Positions 21,410 through 33,400 are shown, numbered from the stretch's first letter. The stretch is 64,000 bases of DNA from Omphiscola glabra (GCA_964017045.1 OZ024807.1:23150097-23214096), one strand, 5' to 3'. Notes: a model not told the origin generated them from the sequence alone. Made by a program: numbers and translations.

Positions 21410-21940
21410 AATTAGACACTGCATACGACTAATTTTAACTTCAACATGTAAAAATTTAGTCTTCTATCTGTGTTATACATGTTCTTATCTAGAGTGTGTA
21501 ACATTACTGCTTGACCTTTACTAATGATGATAACGGGACTTCTGTTATTTTATGTTTGGTGAACTGCTCTCACTACAAAATAATTCATCACAGGTCTATA
21601 GTCGTTAAAACACTCACGTCGTATACGCCATTAATTTGTTGTTGTTTTTTTCTCAATGTATGTCATCATGAATAATTATAAAATAAACAAAATAAAAAAA
21701 AAGATTATATTATTTTAATATTTTATTATTACATTAAAATAAATATTTCTTATAAGACAATGTGTATTATTAATTATTTTTTCAAACAAATATTTCAATT
21801 ACCGAAAAATTTGTAGACTCAAAAAATTACTTATAACGATATTTTGAAGAAATTCCTTTTCATGTTTTTTTATTTTTTTTGAGATTAGAACCGACTTAAC
21901 TATAATTTGGTTACCTACCATTTTTACAACATATGTGTTA
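21410..21940. other. AT-rich intergenic sequence
   Basis: No coding or repeat structure beyond A/T runs (21690-21880). Confidence 0.6.
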
Positions 21941-21942
21941 CA

Positions 21943-23013
21943 CTACAACATACCTTCAAGTAAATGATGCCATTTCCAATAATCTATGCCACTCGTCGGC
22001 AAACCCATTAGTGAAAAGCGCCAAAAATCTTCAGCAGGACGATTAAAACAAATTGAGAGCCAAATTTCTTTTAATGTGGATTTAATAATGTTCTTTCGTG
22101 CTCGCCTGCATGTCTCAATGGTCGCCATCCTACTGGCTTCATAAGATTTAGTTCCTATCTTGACTGATGATCTCCATCTGACTCTGTCCTGAGCTGTCTG
22201 CTCCTATCTAGTATTGTCGATGCTGAAGGCCTTTAGTGACTTCATTGAGTCTTTGTAACTTTTTTTGGACCTCCTTGGGAACGCTTGCTGTGTCGTGAGT
22301 TCACAATAGAATATTTGTTTAGGGAGCCGGTGATCTTCCATATGGGCAACGTGTCCCATCCAACGGAGTTGACACTGCATCAGGGTTGTGACGATACTAG
22401 GTATGTTCGCGCTAGCAAGAACCTCTGTGTCAGGAACTTTGTCTTGCCACCTGATGCCGAGGAGTTTCCTAAGGCTGGTTGTGTGAAAATGGTTCAGTTT
22501 TTTGGCGTGACGCTGGTAGACTGTCCACGTTTCACATCCGTAGAGCAATGTCGAGTGGACTGCTGCGCTATAGACCTTGATCTTTAGTTCCCGTCTGATA
22601 CCTCTCCTGTCCCAAACAGTGCTGCGGAGCCAGCCAAATATGGCCCTAGCTTTTGCAAATCTGGCATTCATTTCATCACCAATGATGACAGATCTGGAGA
22701 GGGTGCTGCCCAAGTAAGTAAATGTATCCATTTCGTTAAGAAGCTGTCAGCTGATGATGATGTTGTGTTCAGTGTAGGGCCTATTGGGAGCTGGCTGATA
22801 CAACACCTCAGTCTTCTTCGCGTTGATTGTTAGGCCAAAGTTCTTGCAGGCCTCAGAGAAGATATTAACGCTTCGTTGTATGGCGGCATCAGAGTCAGCA
22901 TTGAGGGCACAATCGTCCGCAAACAGAAGCTCGTTTAGGGTGTTATGTTTGACCTTTGTTTTAGCTTGAAGGCTCTTCAGGTTGAAGACATATCTGATGT
23001 AATACCTACTCAA
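21943..23013 (-). mobile_element. LINE reverse-transcriptase fragment
   Basis: On the minus strand, in order: LLFADDCALNADSD (RT motif C with the DD pair), FGLTINAKKTEVLYQPAP, FTYLGSTLS, YGCETWTVYQRH, LRKLLGIRWQDKVPDTEVL and RWMGHVAHM, then WRSSVKIGTKSYEASRMATI near 22100-22170. It is interrupted by frameshifts around 22735 and 22200 and truncated at both ends. It differs in sequence from the LINE at 40 kb but has the same domain order, so it is a related non-LTR family. Confidence 0.85.
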
Positions 23014-23175
23014 CAGTTCTTAACAACAACGATTTCCCTAAATCTTTATAATACCTACTCAACAATTCTAAACAACTCCAAGTTTAAGAACGAACTAATA
23101 CTTAATCTACAGTTCTAACCAACAACATTTAGCTTAACTCCGATATAATACCTGCTCAACAGATTTTACCAAAAA
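22995..23175. repeat. 53-base minisatellite, third locus
   Basis: Units containing ctcaacagttcttaacaac and taatacctactcaac match the arrays at 29690-30080 and 51490-51760. In those loci the array lies inside intron 2 of the acidic gene, so its presence here supports descent of the 23.5 kb exon from the same gene. Confidence 0.75.
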
Positions 23176-23515
23176 CTCAAAGTTTCACACAGACAAAAAA
23201 AACCTATAGAAACATAAGATTAACTGTGATCACCATATTCACATCCATCTAAGTTAGTTGTTTTTGTTCACAATAATAAAACATAAACTTCATTTGAAAG
23301 CCGTTAATAGCCAGTGAATATTTTGTTCACATTCAGCTAGGTCTTCTCATTCATTCTCCGTAAAATTATTGTAACGTGTATAACAGTGACATGCTTTTAA
23401 CATTATGTATTAAAATGTACATACTATTTTTATATTTATGTATATGCATGATGAACGTATTATTTATGTTGTGGAACATATTGCAATGGTAAGCACGTAC
23501 TAAACTAATTCGCAG

Positions 23516-23682
23516 ATGATTCCTTTGGTGAACCCAGTGGAGATTACGGCTATGACTTCGTCGGCGATTTTGGCGGTGACTTTGGCCGGGGTGCTAAATC
23601 TGGTTTAATCCTCAAAACTAAGCCAAAACCTAAACCTATACCTAAATTTAATGACGTTTACGCAATGGCATATAAAAAGTAA
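23516..23682 (+). CDS. orphan short exon of the acidic secreted-protein family
   Basis: After the acceptor attcgcag, with one base borrowed from an upstream exon, this reads YDSFGEPSGDYGYDFVGDFG, then GDFGRGAKSG, a PKPKPIPK Lys-Pro stretch and TAA. Start context, end (KPKP) and 3' flank match the exon at 52147-52907, but the long Ser/Asp/Glu tract is missing, leaving 55 codons. No exons 1 and 2 are visible upstream, where a LINE fragment sits. It is either a small paralogue with distant leader exons or a relic. Confidence 0.55.
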
Positions 23683-24010
23683 TTCATCAACTACAACCTC
23701 CGCAGTACCCGGAAGGAGATAAACGCACCCATGGATGAGTCACATCATCACTTTTTAGTATGTCTAAAAAATTGTCGTCATCTTTGAAAGAATATGTATA
23801 TGCAAAAATATATAAGCTGTAAGTCGTTTATATTAATGTAATCGTGTAATTTGGAAGCTATTAAAATTAATATTGGTATTGAAACAAATGTGTTTATTAT
23901 TTTTTATTTTTTTTATTTTTATCAATAGAAATGTACATTTATTTTGACTATTAACTTTAAGATTTGACTTGTTAATGTTGGCACCTTGCTAGATTGGCCT
24001 TCATCAATAT
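23683..24010 (+). other. 3' flank of the orphan acidic exon
   Basis: Shares the 3' flank of the intact acidic gene (cgtgtaat..aagc..attaaaattaat, and taagatttgactt), including ATTAAA at 23860-23865 as a possible polyadenylation signal. Confidence 0.65.
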
Positions 24011-25180
24011 ATTTGCACATTCCAAAAATACACAAATTAAAAATAAAAAAAGGATTAAATATTAAAATTTAAAAACAAGCAATGCTTTACTATGGACAAT
24101 GCTTCTATTCTTTAAGTTTAAGAAATGTGTGTTACACCAGACTCATGCTTTTTCTCATGTTTGGTTATATAGATTGGAAAGTGTTTTTAAATTACCTTTT
24201 GCACACTGTCATTGTTCGCCTTATAAGATAAGACATTTTTTTTATTTATCCAAACCAATGGAAATGTATTTTGATTACATTGTACCTTTTCAGCTCATAA
24301 ATAAAACGATTCGAACACAAGACATCTAAATTAAAATATTTCACTAGCACAAATAAAGAAAACAAGAAAAAAAAAGTATGTTACATTTGAACAAACTGTA
24401 GACCTTTTATTGGGATTATGGTCTATTTCAAACATTCAAATTTTAAACAGGAAATTTAAAACAAAATTGCAAGTGAAAAAAAAATGTATCATAAGCGATG
24501 AAATGCAAAACATTTATGAATGTTGGATCTCACCCGTCGCATCTGATTCTAATTCCTTTGCCTTAAAAACCCTCATTAAATTGTGTAAAAAATGAAATAT
24601 GTGGAATTCGATCAGTATATTACAATCTATCCGAGAAACATATGTAAGTGTTTCTAAGAAATGTTAATTTTGCTATTAAAGCAAAATCCCAGCAATCAAT
24701 TAGAAATGCAGCAAGGATACATTTGTTTATTGGAGTGGCAAAAAATATAAAAAATAAATCTAATACCTTTGTTCTAAAAAAAAAGGAAAACTTAAAAACG
24801 GGTAGACTCCCCCCTCTCCCCCCACAACCCAACCAAAAAAAAAAAAGAATTAAATTAAACAAAATTAAATTTTAATTATAATATACAAAATATTTTTAAA
24901 AGTAAAATAATTCAAAATTGTATTAATTTTATTAAAAGAAAATGTTGACGTTAGGAATGTATAACATGAAATCCTAATTAAACTATTCAATTATAGGGGA
25001 CATATCATATGTGACTATCAATGTGAAGTCTAACAGAATAGTTCTATCAAAGATCATTAATTACAATTAGAATCGCGTTTCCTTTAGAAATGCTATGAAC
25101 ATACCAAGCCTATTTAACTTTATGCGACTAATATTCATGCTGCTATTATTGACTCGCTGCTACTTTGACACGACATTATC
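24011..25180. other. AT-rich intergenic sequence
   Basis: Open frames at 24099-24595 and 24648-24875 are of low complexity and show no codon bias. Nothing else is seen. Confidence 0.5.
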
Positions 25181-25299
25181 TTGTCTTGTATAAGTAGTTA
25201 TAGTCAAGTCCACTGTTTCATCTTATGCTCTGTGGCATCATCAGAGTTGTTGTCAGATAGTGCTGTAAACTCATCCATGTTCCCACAAGAACCTACACC

Positions 25300-25870
25300 G
25301 AGTCTGACTGCGCTTGTGACACCCTGCTCTTATTGCAAACTGATGTGGTCTCACACTGCTCCGGTGGTAAACTGATGTGGTGTCACACTGCCCCAGTGGT
25401 AAACTAATGTGGCGTCACACTGATCCGGATGATACATTGATCAGAGTACATCCTGCTCTATTGGTACCTATACTATTTGGATTTCTTTTTTACTTGAACC
25501 TTTTTATAATGTCACATCCTCCATGTCAACCAACTCTGGTTGTACCTAAACTAATGGTATTCTTCCTAAACTAGTAGTATTCTTTCTAAACTAGTGGTTT
25601 CCTTCCTAGACTAGTGGTATCGTTCCTAAAAGAATGGTATCTTTCATAAACTCTAGTGTTGTCCTTACTAATCTAGGTTATCCTTCCTAAACTAGTGGTA
25701 TCCTTCCTAAAATATTTATATCAATCCAAAACTAGTGGTATTCTTCCAAAACTAGTGGTATCCTTGCTAAAGTAGGGGCATCATCACCTAAACTACTAGT
25801 ATTCTTCCTAAACTAGTGGCATGTTTCCTAAACATATCCTTTCTAAACTAGTGGTATCCTTCCTTAAAGA
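25300..25870. repeat. degenerate minisatellites (actagtggtatccttcctaa and a 36-base unit)
   Basis: 25310-25440 repeats 'actgatgtggtctcacactg' units of about 36 bases. 25545-25870 repeats a 20-24 base unit actagtggtatccttcctaa with many variants. Not coding. Confidence 0.8.
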
Positions 25871-25877
25871 GAAGTAA

Positions 25878-26035
25878 CCTTCCTAAAAATTAATATTGGT
25901 GTTGAAACAAATGTGTTTGTATTATTTTATTTTTATTTTTTTTTTAAATTTGTATCAATAGAAACGTACATTTTATTTTGACTATTAACTTTAAGATTTG
26001 ACTTGTTAATGTTGGCACATTGCTAGATTCGAGCG
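25878..26035 (+). repeat. fourth fragment of the acidic-gene 3' flank
   Basis: Matches 23855-24000 almost base for base (taatattggtgttgaaacaa, taagatttgacttgttaatg, ttggcac), without the exon. It is a partial duplication. Confidence 0.75.
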
Positions 26036-26495
26036 ATGCTTTTCCACTGGCACGCTTTTATAATGGCACCCTTTAATTGTGGCACCCGTTGTCTTGTTGC
26101 ATTCTGATTTCATATATTTTAATTAACAATTCAAATTTTGTTTATGAAACTGATTGAATTAAACTCATTAAAATATAACCGTTTACATTTGGTTTCCTAC
26201 CCAGAGAGTATGCCAAGCATTACGATACTGTAAAACATTGGTTATCTTGATATACCCATGGTGTCGAGTTCTTGCAATTCAAGTGTACATATTAGTCACT
26301 TTAATAAACGTGTAATGTGTATGCAATTTTTCAAAATTGTACTTTCTCTTCAGCTTTTCTTCCCTATTTTTCTGCAATTGATCCTTGTTACCACACACTA
26401 AAACACAATTGAAGGGGTAACTGATATGTATATTGAATGAAACTTTTCCCTTATTTGTATCCATATATCTTATTTCAGTCGTTAAGTTTGTAAAC
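26036..26495. other. AT-rich intergenic sequence
   Basis: No gene or repeat recognised. Confidence 0.55.
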
Positions 26496-26499
26496 TAGA

Positions 26500-26965
<466 letters not shown>

Positions 26966-27044
26966 ATGGATAGATAAATATATATATCAATCGATTGATA
27001 TTTAAGTATATAAATTTGTTTGATAATATTGATACAATTTATAA

Positions 27045-27981
27045 AAAAAGTATATATATATATATATATACATATAATTGAAATGTTGAGTTGGGAAGAA
27101 TAGAGACAGAGTAAGAGAGAGAGAAAGTGTTATGTACCCGCGTTTTTTTTTTCCTGCTTGTTTAGTGCACGCCTCGCTGTAATTATCTGTTTCATTAAGC
27201 AGTCGACACAGCTCAAGTATTACATTATGGTAACTGCTGGGCAAAGATTTAGTGAGCTATATACGATAATACAAATACAGGCAAAACACTTTCACATGTT
27301 GATCGCATATACATGATTAGCGATAGCCTTCTTTTTAGTTAAATGGATTTTAGATCAATTCGACCGTAGTAATGACACAACAGCTTGAAGGAAGATTCAT
27401 TTTGAGTGTTGCATTATTTTGGTAACACGTATTAGAGACATTATTATTTTTATAAATGCTATATTTTGTATGTGTCCTATACAACATGAATAATCATTTT
27501 TAATAGTATATTAAGAATAAATAAAATAAAAATATAATATATTTGTGAGATTTAAAAAAAAAATGGAAAGGGCTTATTTCAATAAAAATATTAAAATAAT
27601 AATGCCGTGATTATAGTTTTAAAGTATACATAAGTGTACAATAGGAAAGTTGGTAAATTATAATAAGGTTGATTTTGCAAAGAAATGTAAAAATAAATAT
27701 ATATAGGGTGAGAGAGAGCTATAAATAAATATATATATATATAAAACCAACGATTGTATTAATGTAATAAAATGTAATAAATAATCGTTTGTTCCAGCTA
27801 TCTCTCTCTCTCTCTCTCTCAAAATCCTTCAATTATAAGTATGTATATATATATATATATTTATATGTATATATATATATATATATATACATATATGTAA
27901 AGAGAGAGGAAATTGGAAAAATAGAGCGTCAGAAAAATATAGAAAAATAAATATAGATAGACAGAGATAAAGAGGAGGAAC

Positions 27982-28068
<87 letters not shown>

Positions 28069-28120
28069 GTTGTATTTTCAAAAAAAGAAACAAAGACAGA
28101 ATTTCCGTTTTGTATCACCA
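27045..28120. other. flank with TA and GA microsatellites
   Basis: TA runs at 27050-27070 and 27840-27895, GA run at 27985-28064, and unique sequence between. Matches 48600-49760 in the second cassette. No gene is seen. Confidence 0.75.
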
Positions 28121-28467
28121 TTTACTTATCTTTTCGCCAATCCATTCAATTTATTTTTGAAACACTTACACGATTCTTTACGATTTGAAATTTTACAGGA
28201 TTAGTTTGAAAGACTTAAATGAGAAATATGTCTTATGCTACTTAAATAATTAGAGTTTGTTGACCCAGTACTCGATCTCCACTTAACAAGCAATCAAATA
28301 ATGAATAAATTTTAATTTTTTTTTTATTTTAAATTTGTCCTTATGTATGATTGTAAATCACCTCATTAGAAATAGTTCAAAAGCATACGAATAAATATCA
28401 TATGATCTACTTTTGATTTCAAGCAAAGCTCAGATTTTGCTTACATTTGTGTTTTTTCCCCCTTTAT

Positions 28468-28676
28468 CAGGGTTTCTTAACTAGTATTGACTATGACCCC
28501 CAACTCGGATGGGAGGCATTGATAGGGCATAAGGGAAGCCCAAGTAAAGAATTGTCTTTTGTGGTCATGCGGCAAATATATTTTGTGATCGTAATGGTGT
28601 GCAGGAAATATTTTGAAGTTTTAGAGGGTGAGTCTTGCAATTAAAAAAAAAAAAAAAACAACTTTAAGAACCCCTG
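28468..28676. mobile_element. MITE-like element, present in both cassettes
   Basis: The ends tatcagggtttcttaa and ttaagaacccctgata are inverted repeats about 200 bases apart. The same element is at 50239-50455, so it inserted before the cassette duplicated. Confidence 0.6.
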
Positions 28677-28830
28677 ATATAGGTCCATTGAAGCTTGTCA
28701 TAAATCATCAAGAAAATGGTTTAGACGGAAGAGTATGGAGCTTACCACCATGACTGAACGCATGTTAATTTTAACAGCTCTGGGCAAAATGCGATATTAA
28801 CACCCTGCTAATTAGCCAACACTTTGGTAA

Positions 28831-28836
28831 TATAAG
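28831..28836 (+). promoter_or_regulatory. TATA box of acidic gene, copy A
   Basis: TATAAG lies 84 bases before the start codon, in a stretch (ctttggtaatataagtatga) identical in the second cassette. Confidence 0.5.
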
Positions 28837-28919
28837 TATGAGCTCAGGAACGTAGAAATCAACTTGTGGCACTCTGAGTACAAGATTGTATTTTGAGTCG
28901 AAGCTTGTCCGAGCCCAAA

Positions 28920-31084
28920 ATGTCGAAATCATTCTACCTCGTTCTCTGTTTTGCAGCCTTGGTGACCAGTTTCAAAGTGGTAAAACAAAAATATTTTAAA
29001 TTTATCATGTTTTTAACCAACTATGATGTTATTGATCAATGATTGTACGTCATTTGACAAGAACTAGCAGAGGGAAATATAGATTGAATGTCTTAACTTT
29101 AAACGTATATAAAAACATGTGTTGTATCATATAGGTTTTAATTTAATATTTTTCGTTCAATCTTTTATGCATTGATAATGAAGACATATGTTGTAGTCAT
29201 ATAATGGGTGTCATACGTAAGTTCTTGACATGTATACGAGGTTCCTTGGATCAATGTTATTACTTTTCTTTCCTTGTTTATTTAAGGATCGTGTCAAGAA
29301 GAGGCATGGGATTCGACAATGTAAGAATTACTTTTACTACGCTTGTAAAACACACTTTATGTATGATTCGTATTTATGAGAATACTTAATGTATCTGGAG
29401 CATGAGTGTGTTTAGAGCAACGTCTAGAGTTTTAACACATAATTTACAAACGAGGGTTTAAACATGTATCATTCTTATGAAAATGATCAAAACGAAAAAT
29501 AATGTTAAATTATAAGATAAGACTTTTGATTTGTTACATTATATAGGTAAATAAAACCGTGTTTTATATTAACACGATTTTGCACCCAGTCCCATTGCAT
29601 AACTTCTTAAATAACTATATATGTCCTCCACGCGCGCATTCGCTCTTCTCCCAAACGTTTTTTTGAGCATGAACTGACTAACACATGGTCAAGTCTAACC
29701 AACAACCCCAAGCAAAAATCTGACATAATATCAATTCAACAGTTCTTACCAACAATTAAGTGCTTAACTACGATTTAATACCGACTCAACAGTTCTTACA
29801 AACAACAATTATCTTAACTCCGACGATATAATAACGACTCAACAGTTCTTACCAACAACTATTAGCTTAACTCCGACGATACAATACCGACTCACCAGAT
29901 CTTACTAACAACTATTAGCTTAACTCCGACGATATAATACCGACTCAACAGTTCGTAAAAAAAAAAACGATTAGCTTAACTCCGATGATATTAATACCTG
30001 CTCTACAGTTCTTACAAACAACTTTAAGCTTAATCCGTTATGATACATTCTCAACAGTTCTAACCAACTAAAATAAGCTTAACTCCAATCGAACTTGCCA
30101 TTACCCCAAACAAACACACAAATAAAAAAAAAAATCTAAATTCTGTATCAATTGTGTTTAATAGCAATGTGGTCACTATTTTAAAATTAATCTAAATTAT
30201 TTGTTGAGATTTAGAAAATATTACATACACATATTTTGAAGTCTTTTAAAAGCCAGAGATTTTTTTTCACAAAAGCTAGGGTCCTCTCATTCATTCTAAG
30301 TATACTTATTGAAATATATATAAAATTGCCATCATTATCATGTATTAGCACTTTAAGGCAATTGTTAACTTTATGCATACGCATGATTATACTATTAAGG
30401 TATTAACGATGTTGTGGAACATATTGCACTATAATGCACGTATACAAATTAATTCGCATATTATTTGTTTTTGGTGGCTTTGATGATTTCGAATGCGAAT
30501 TAGGAGGCGACTTTGTCGGAGATGTCGGTGAAGATTTTGGTGTTGATGTCGGTGAAGACTTTGGTGGGGATGAAGCCGAAGACTTTACGGGTGATGTTGG
30601 TGATGACCTAGGTGATGATTTTTGAAGTGACATTGGAAGCGATGTTGGTAGTGACTTTAAAAGGGATGTTGATAGTGACATTGGGAGTGAAGATGTCAGT
30701 GACATCGGAAGTGATAATGCAAGTGATTTTGAAGGTGATCTCGGCTCTGAAAACAATGACGACACATATGATTTCGACAGTGAACCTGGAGATGGTTCTG
30801 AAGACGATTTAATTGATGGTAGTGAAGACGAATCAACCGATGGCAGTGAAGACGAATCAACCGATGGCAGTGAAGACGAATCAACGGATGGCAGTGAAGA
30901 CGAATCAACCATGGCGGTGAAGACGAATCAACAAATGGAAGTGGAGACGAATCTAACGATGACCAAACTAATTAGGGAGGTTCGTCAAATAGTGGGAATG
31001 GTGGTCTAAAGGTCTTAATTAACCTTAGTGGAGGAGGTGGCACGGCAGGGCCTAAATCCGGTTCAATCCCCAAACCTAAACCAA
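28920..31084 (+). pseudogene. acidic secreted-protein gene, copy A (disabled)
   Basis: Exon 1 (28920-28979, MSKSFYLVLCFAALVTSFKV) and exon 2 (29287-29320, DRVKKRHGIRQ plus T) are intact and match the second cassette. The main exon (30460-31084) is broken: its acceptor AG is now AT (30458-30459), a TGA replaces a Gly codon at 30623-30625, one base is lost near 30910, and a TAG replaces Pro at 30973-30975 of the ancestral frame. A deletion removes the 3' end and UTR. The Asp/Gly/Ser/Glu-rich coding pattern is still easily read. The protein cannot be made, but exons 1 and 2 could still be spliced elsewhere. Confidence 0.85.
29690..30080. repeat. 53-base minisatellite in intron 2 of acidic gene A
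   Basis: About seven units of the type cgactcaacagttcttacca + acaactattagcttaactcc + gacgatataatac. Also found at 51490-51760 and 22995-23175. Confidence 0.88.
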
Positions 31085-31110
31085 TTACTTAAAATGAAAG
31101 ACCAACTTCT

Positions 31111-31130
31111 TGACCAATCAGTTTTTAAAT
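31111..31130 (+). promoter_or_regulatory. CCAAT plus TTTTTAAA promoter of globular gene A
   Basis: tgaccaatcagtttttaaat lies 27-46 bases before the ATG and is conserved in the second cassette at 57016-57035. Tentative. Confidence 0.4.
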
Positions 31131-31156
31131 GTCAAATTTTAAGTAACTATTTAGTA

Positions 31157-31211
31157 ATGTCACTTTTTTGTGGTTCTCTTTTCTTTTTTTTTCTGTGTGT
31201 ACTCATTGTAT
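31157..31211 (+). CDS. exon 1: leader of globular gene A
   Basis: 55 bases from ATG to donor gtaaag, 18 codons plus T. The hydrophobic core FFFFLCVLIVLAL ends at Ser-Lys, a plausible cleavage region. The leftover T makes Leu with the first two bases of exon 2. Confidence 0.7.
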
Positions 31212-31298
31212 GTAAAGTGTGATTATCCTAGCCATATGCTAGGATATCGTGCTGTATATACCAATTTAATAATAATATATATAACTATATATCAATAA

Positions 31299-31364
<66 letters not shown>

Positions 31365-32112
31365 GACACCTAATTCATATTTTTGTTCTTTAAAATGATG
31401 GTGCTTTGCTGTAACATCTACTTTCGACTTCTAATAACAACTACAAGAAAATCCTAGTTTTATGTTCATTGTGTTTCCACAAAGTTCTGATTTCATGACT
31501 TCAAACCAATCCCCCCTCACGTTTTTGTAGTCATATCATTATGTTCATTTAAATGAGTAAGTATTCACCTAGTAAAATAATATATGATATTCTTTCTAGA
31601 ACAAATAACAAGAGAGACGACCTTTGTTACAACGCTGCATTTTCAGACTATTCCATTATATTTACTTTTGAAGTTATCTCGAATCCTTTGGTCCAATATG
31701 TAACTAAATTGTATTTAATTGTATATCTATATATATATATGTATAAGTATATTTTCATTATATGCAGTGGCGCTGAGCAAGACCACAAGAGGAAGCAACA
31801 TCAACAACAATGGAGAGTGTCAGAAAGAACTTGTCAATGTGATAGGAGAAAATCTTAGAGACATCAAAAATTACCTTGGGGTAATAAGCTTGGTATGAAG
31901 AAAATAACTTTTATTGAGTTGTGTCACAGTTATTATATATATTTTTTAAATCTAAATTTAATATAAAACATTATACATGCTTAGTGCAAGAAATGCTAAT
32001 GAACATTTAAAGGCTATACAAATGGTCCATTGTCTCCAGTTATTTTGTTTTTATTTTTGAATTTTTTGAAAGTGTGTTGGAAAGAGGGAAAACGAAAAAC
32101 GATTTAGATAAT

Positions 32113-32149
<37 letters not shown>

Positions 32150-33400
32150 TTACATTTTTAAAGATTTCAAAGGACAGAGAGAGAGAGAGGGGTTAAGGGA
32201 AGGATAGATATAGAGATAGAGAGAGAGAAGATAGAGATAATTATAAAATATAAATAGGTGTTGTTACATTAAATTAGCATCGTTGGTTTTAATATAACGC
32301 ATCACTGATTTTACTCCACTTTCATTTTAGTCACTGTCAGGCAAAGGCTCAAATCCGGAGAAAGTCAAAAGAGCCAATGAATGGGTTCTTGCGTTCCGCG
32401 GCACTGCCGATGTTCAAAAGCCAGTGTTGGCAGCGTATACGACCGGAGATGGGATTCCATCGGTTGTGGAGCATGGTTGTAAGCAGGTAAATCTTAACTA
32501 CAATTGTAATATATCCCAATGCTGATTGTTATTTAATGATATCGCTTTTTATGGACAAAATGGGAAATACGGAAAATATATATAAACGTTTTAATTTTTT
32601 TTTGAATTCGACATAAGCATTCATCTCTACAGGTCAAAAATTTTTTTACGCATCAACGCTTTTTATTCCATACGTTGTTTTCCTTACGGCAATATTTTTT
32701 TGTCTTATGTAGTGTAATGCCACGATATAATTGTTTGCAATATCATGATACAAATTTGAATTGATTTTATTAAAGACATCAGTGCACTGTATCTAGATAT
32801 TTCTAATTCCTTTTCTATATTTGTTTCATAGGATATACATTTGAACTACAGCGTTAATGATATTTACACAATTAAAAAAAAAAAAACATTCATTTTTCTC
32901 ACATTCTATAAATTTTCACCCAACAGTTTGGGTCCAAAGAGCCGTGTAGCAGTCACTACAGAAATAATGAAATTCTTGGCAACTGGAGCAATATCCACGA
33001 GATCGCATTTGTTCTTTACGTTGGCGAAGTCGAAGTCAAGAGGATCATTTTTGACGGCCGAGGGTCAAATTACGTAAACTGGTTCGAAAAGTCAAGGGTC
33101 AAGGTTTCTCCGTGGTCTGATCTTATGTGTTCTCAAACAAACTTCTTTAGCATGGAGGGTGACATGGCATTACCGTATAAGCGCGCGTTCTTCATTAATC
33201 GCCAGTACGGTGGATGTGACGTAGATGTCGGCTGGTTTGTCGCGAAAGACGGCCCTGATGGGATCTGCGTATGGTCACAAAAGTCCGGATATCCCATTTT
33301 CCTATATGCTCGAGGGAATACTGGAATAAATTGGTCCTTTGGAGACTATGGACGCGCTGATGCTTTTGGAATATATGTTAAATTTGATAATGAAACTTAG
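31157..33400 (+). CDS. secreted globular protein, copy A (four exons)
   Basis: Exons 31157-31211, 31768-31892, 32331-32486 and 32937 corrected to 32927-33400 join in matching phases to 269 codons. Exon 1 gives a signal peptide (MSLFCGSLFFFFLCVLIV). Exon 2 gives LALSKTTRGSNINNNGEC and a helical stretch. Exon 3 gives NEWVLAFRGTADVQKPVLAA. Exon 4 gives a 157-residue domain with WFEKSRVKVSPWSD, QTNFFSMEG, INRQYGGCDVDVGWFVAKDG and GRADAFGIYVKFDNET. Cys and Trp are regularly placed, so an extracellular disulfide-bonded fold is likely. I do not recognise the family. An ATTAAA at 33427-33432 follows the stop, as in copy B. Confidence 0.85.
31768..31892 (+). CDS. exon 2 of globular gene A
   Basis: 125 bases, acceptor tatgcag, donor gtatga. 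Encodes ALSKTTRGSNINNNGECQKE then LVNVIGENLRDIKNYLGVIS. In the copy B exon of the same length only a few residues differ. Confidence 0.88.
32110..32240. repeat. TA and GA microsatellites in intron 2 of gene A
   Basis: A TA run (32118-32148) followed by a purine-rich gagaga stretch (32176-32230). The same pair is present in copy B at 58313-58440. Confidence 0.85.
32331..32486 (+). CDS. exon 3 of globular gene A
   Basis: 156 bases between ttttag and gtaaat, in phase 0 throughout. Begins SLSGKGSNPEKVKRANEW and ends VVEHGCKQ. Confidence 0.9.
32927..33400 (+). CDS. exon 4 of globular gene A
   Basis: 474 bases after the acceptor caacag, ending in TAG. Encodes FGSKEPCSSHYRNNEILGNW, then the conserved core domain. 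Starting at the internal Met (33125) would lose 66 residues that are clearly coding and conserved in copy B. Confidence 0.93.
   Translation, partial: FGSKEPCSSHYRNNEILGNWSNIHEIAFVLYVGEVEVKRIIFDGRGSNYVNWFEKSRVKVSPWSDLMCSQTNFFSMEGDMALPYKRAFFINRQYGGCDVDVGWFVAKDGPDGICVWSQKSGYPIFLYARGNTGINWSFGDYGRADAFGIYVKFDNET

Noticed and set aside
24099..24875. Several 60-80 codon ORFs
   Set aside because: AT-rich sequence with no codon bias, splice context or similarity to anything else in the window.
30403..30912. 169-codon minus-strand ORF and a 63-codon plus-strand ORF
   Set aside because: Both are shadows of the broken acidic exon in copy A. The plus-strand one shows the true frame but starts at a chance Met in the intron and ends at the TGA mutation.
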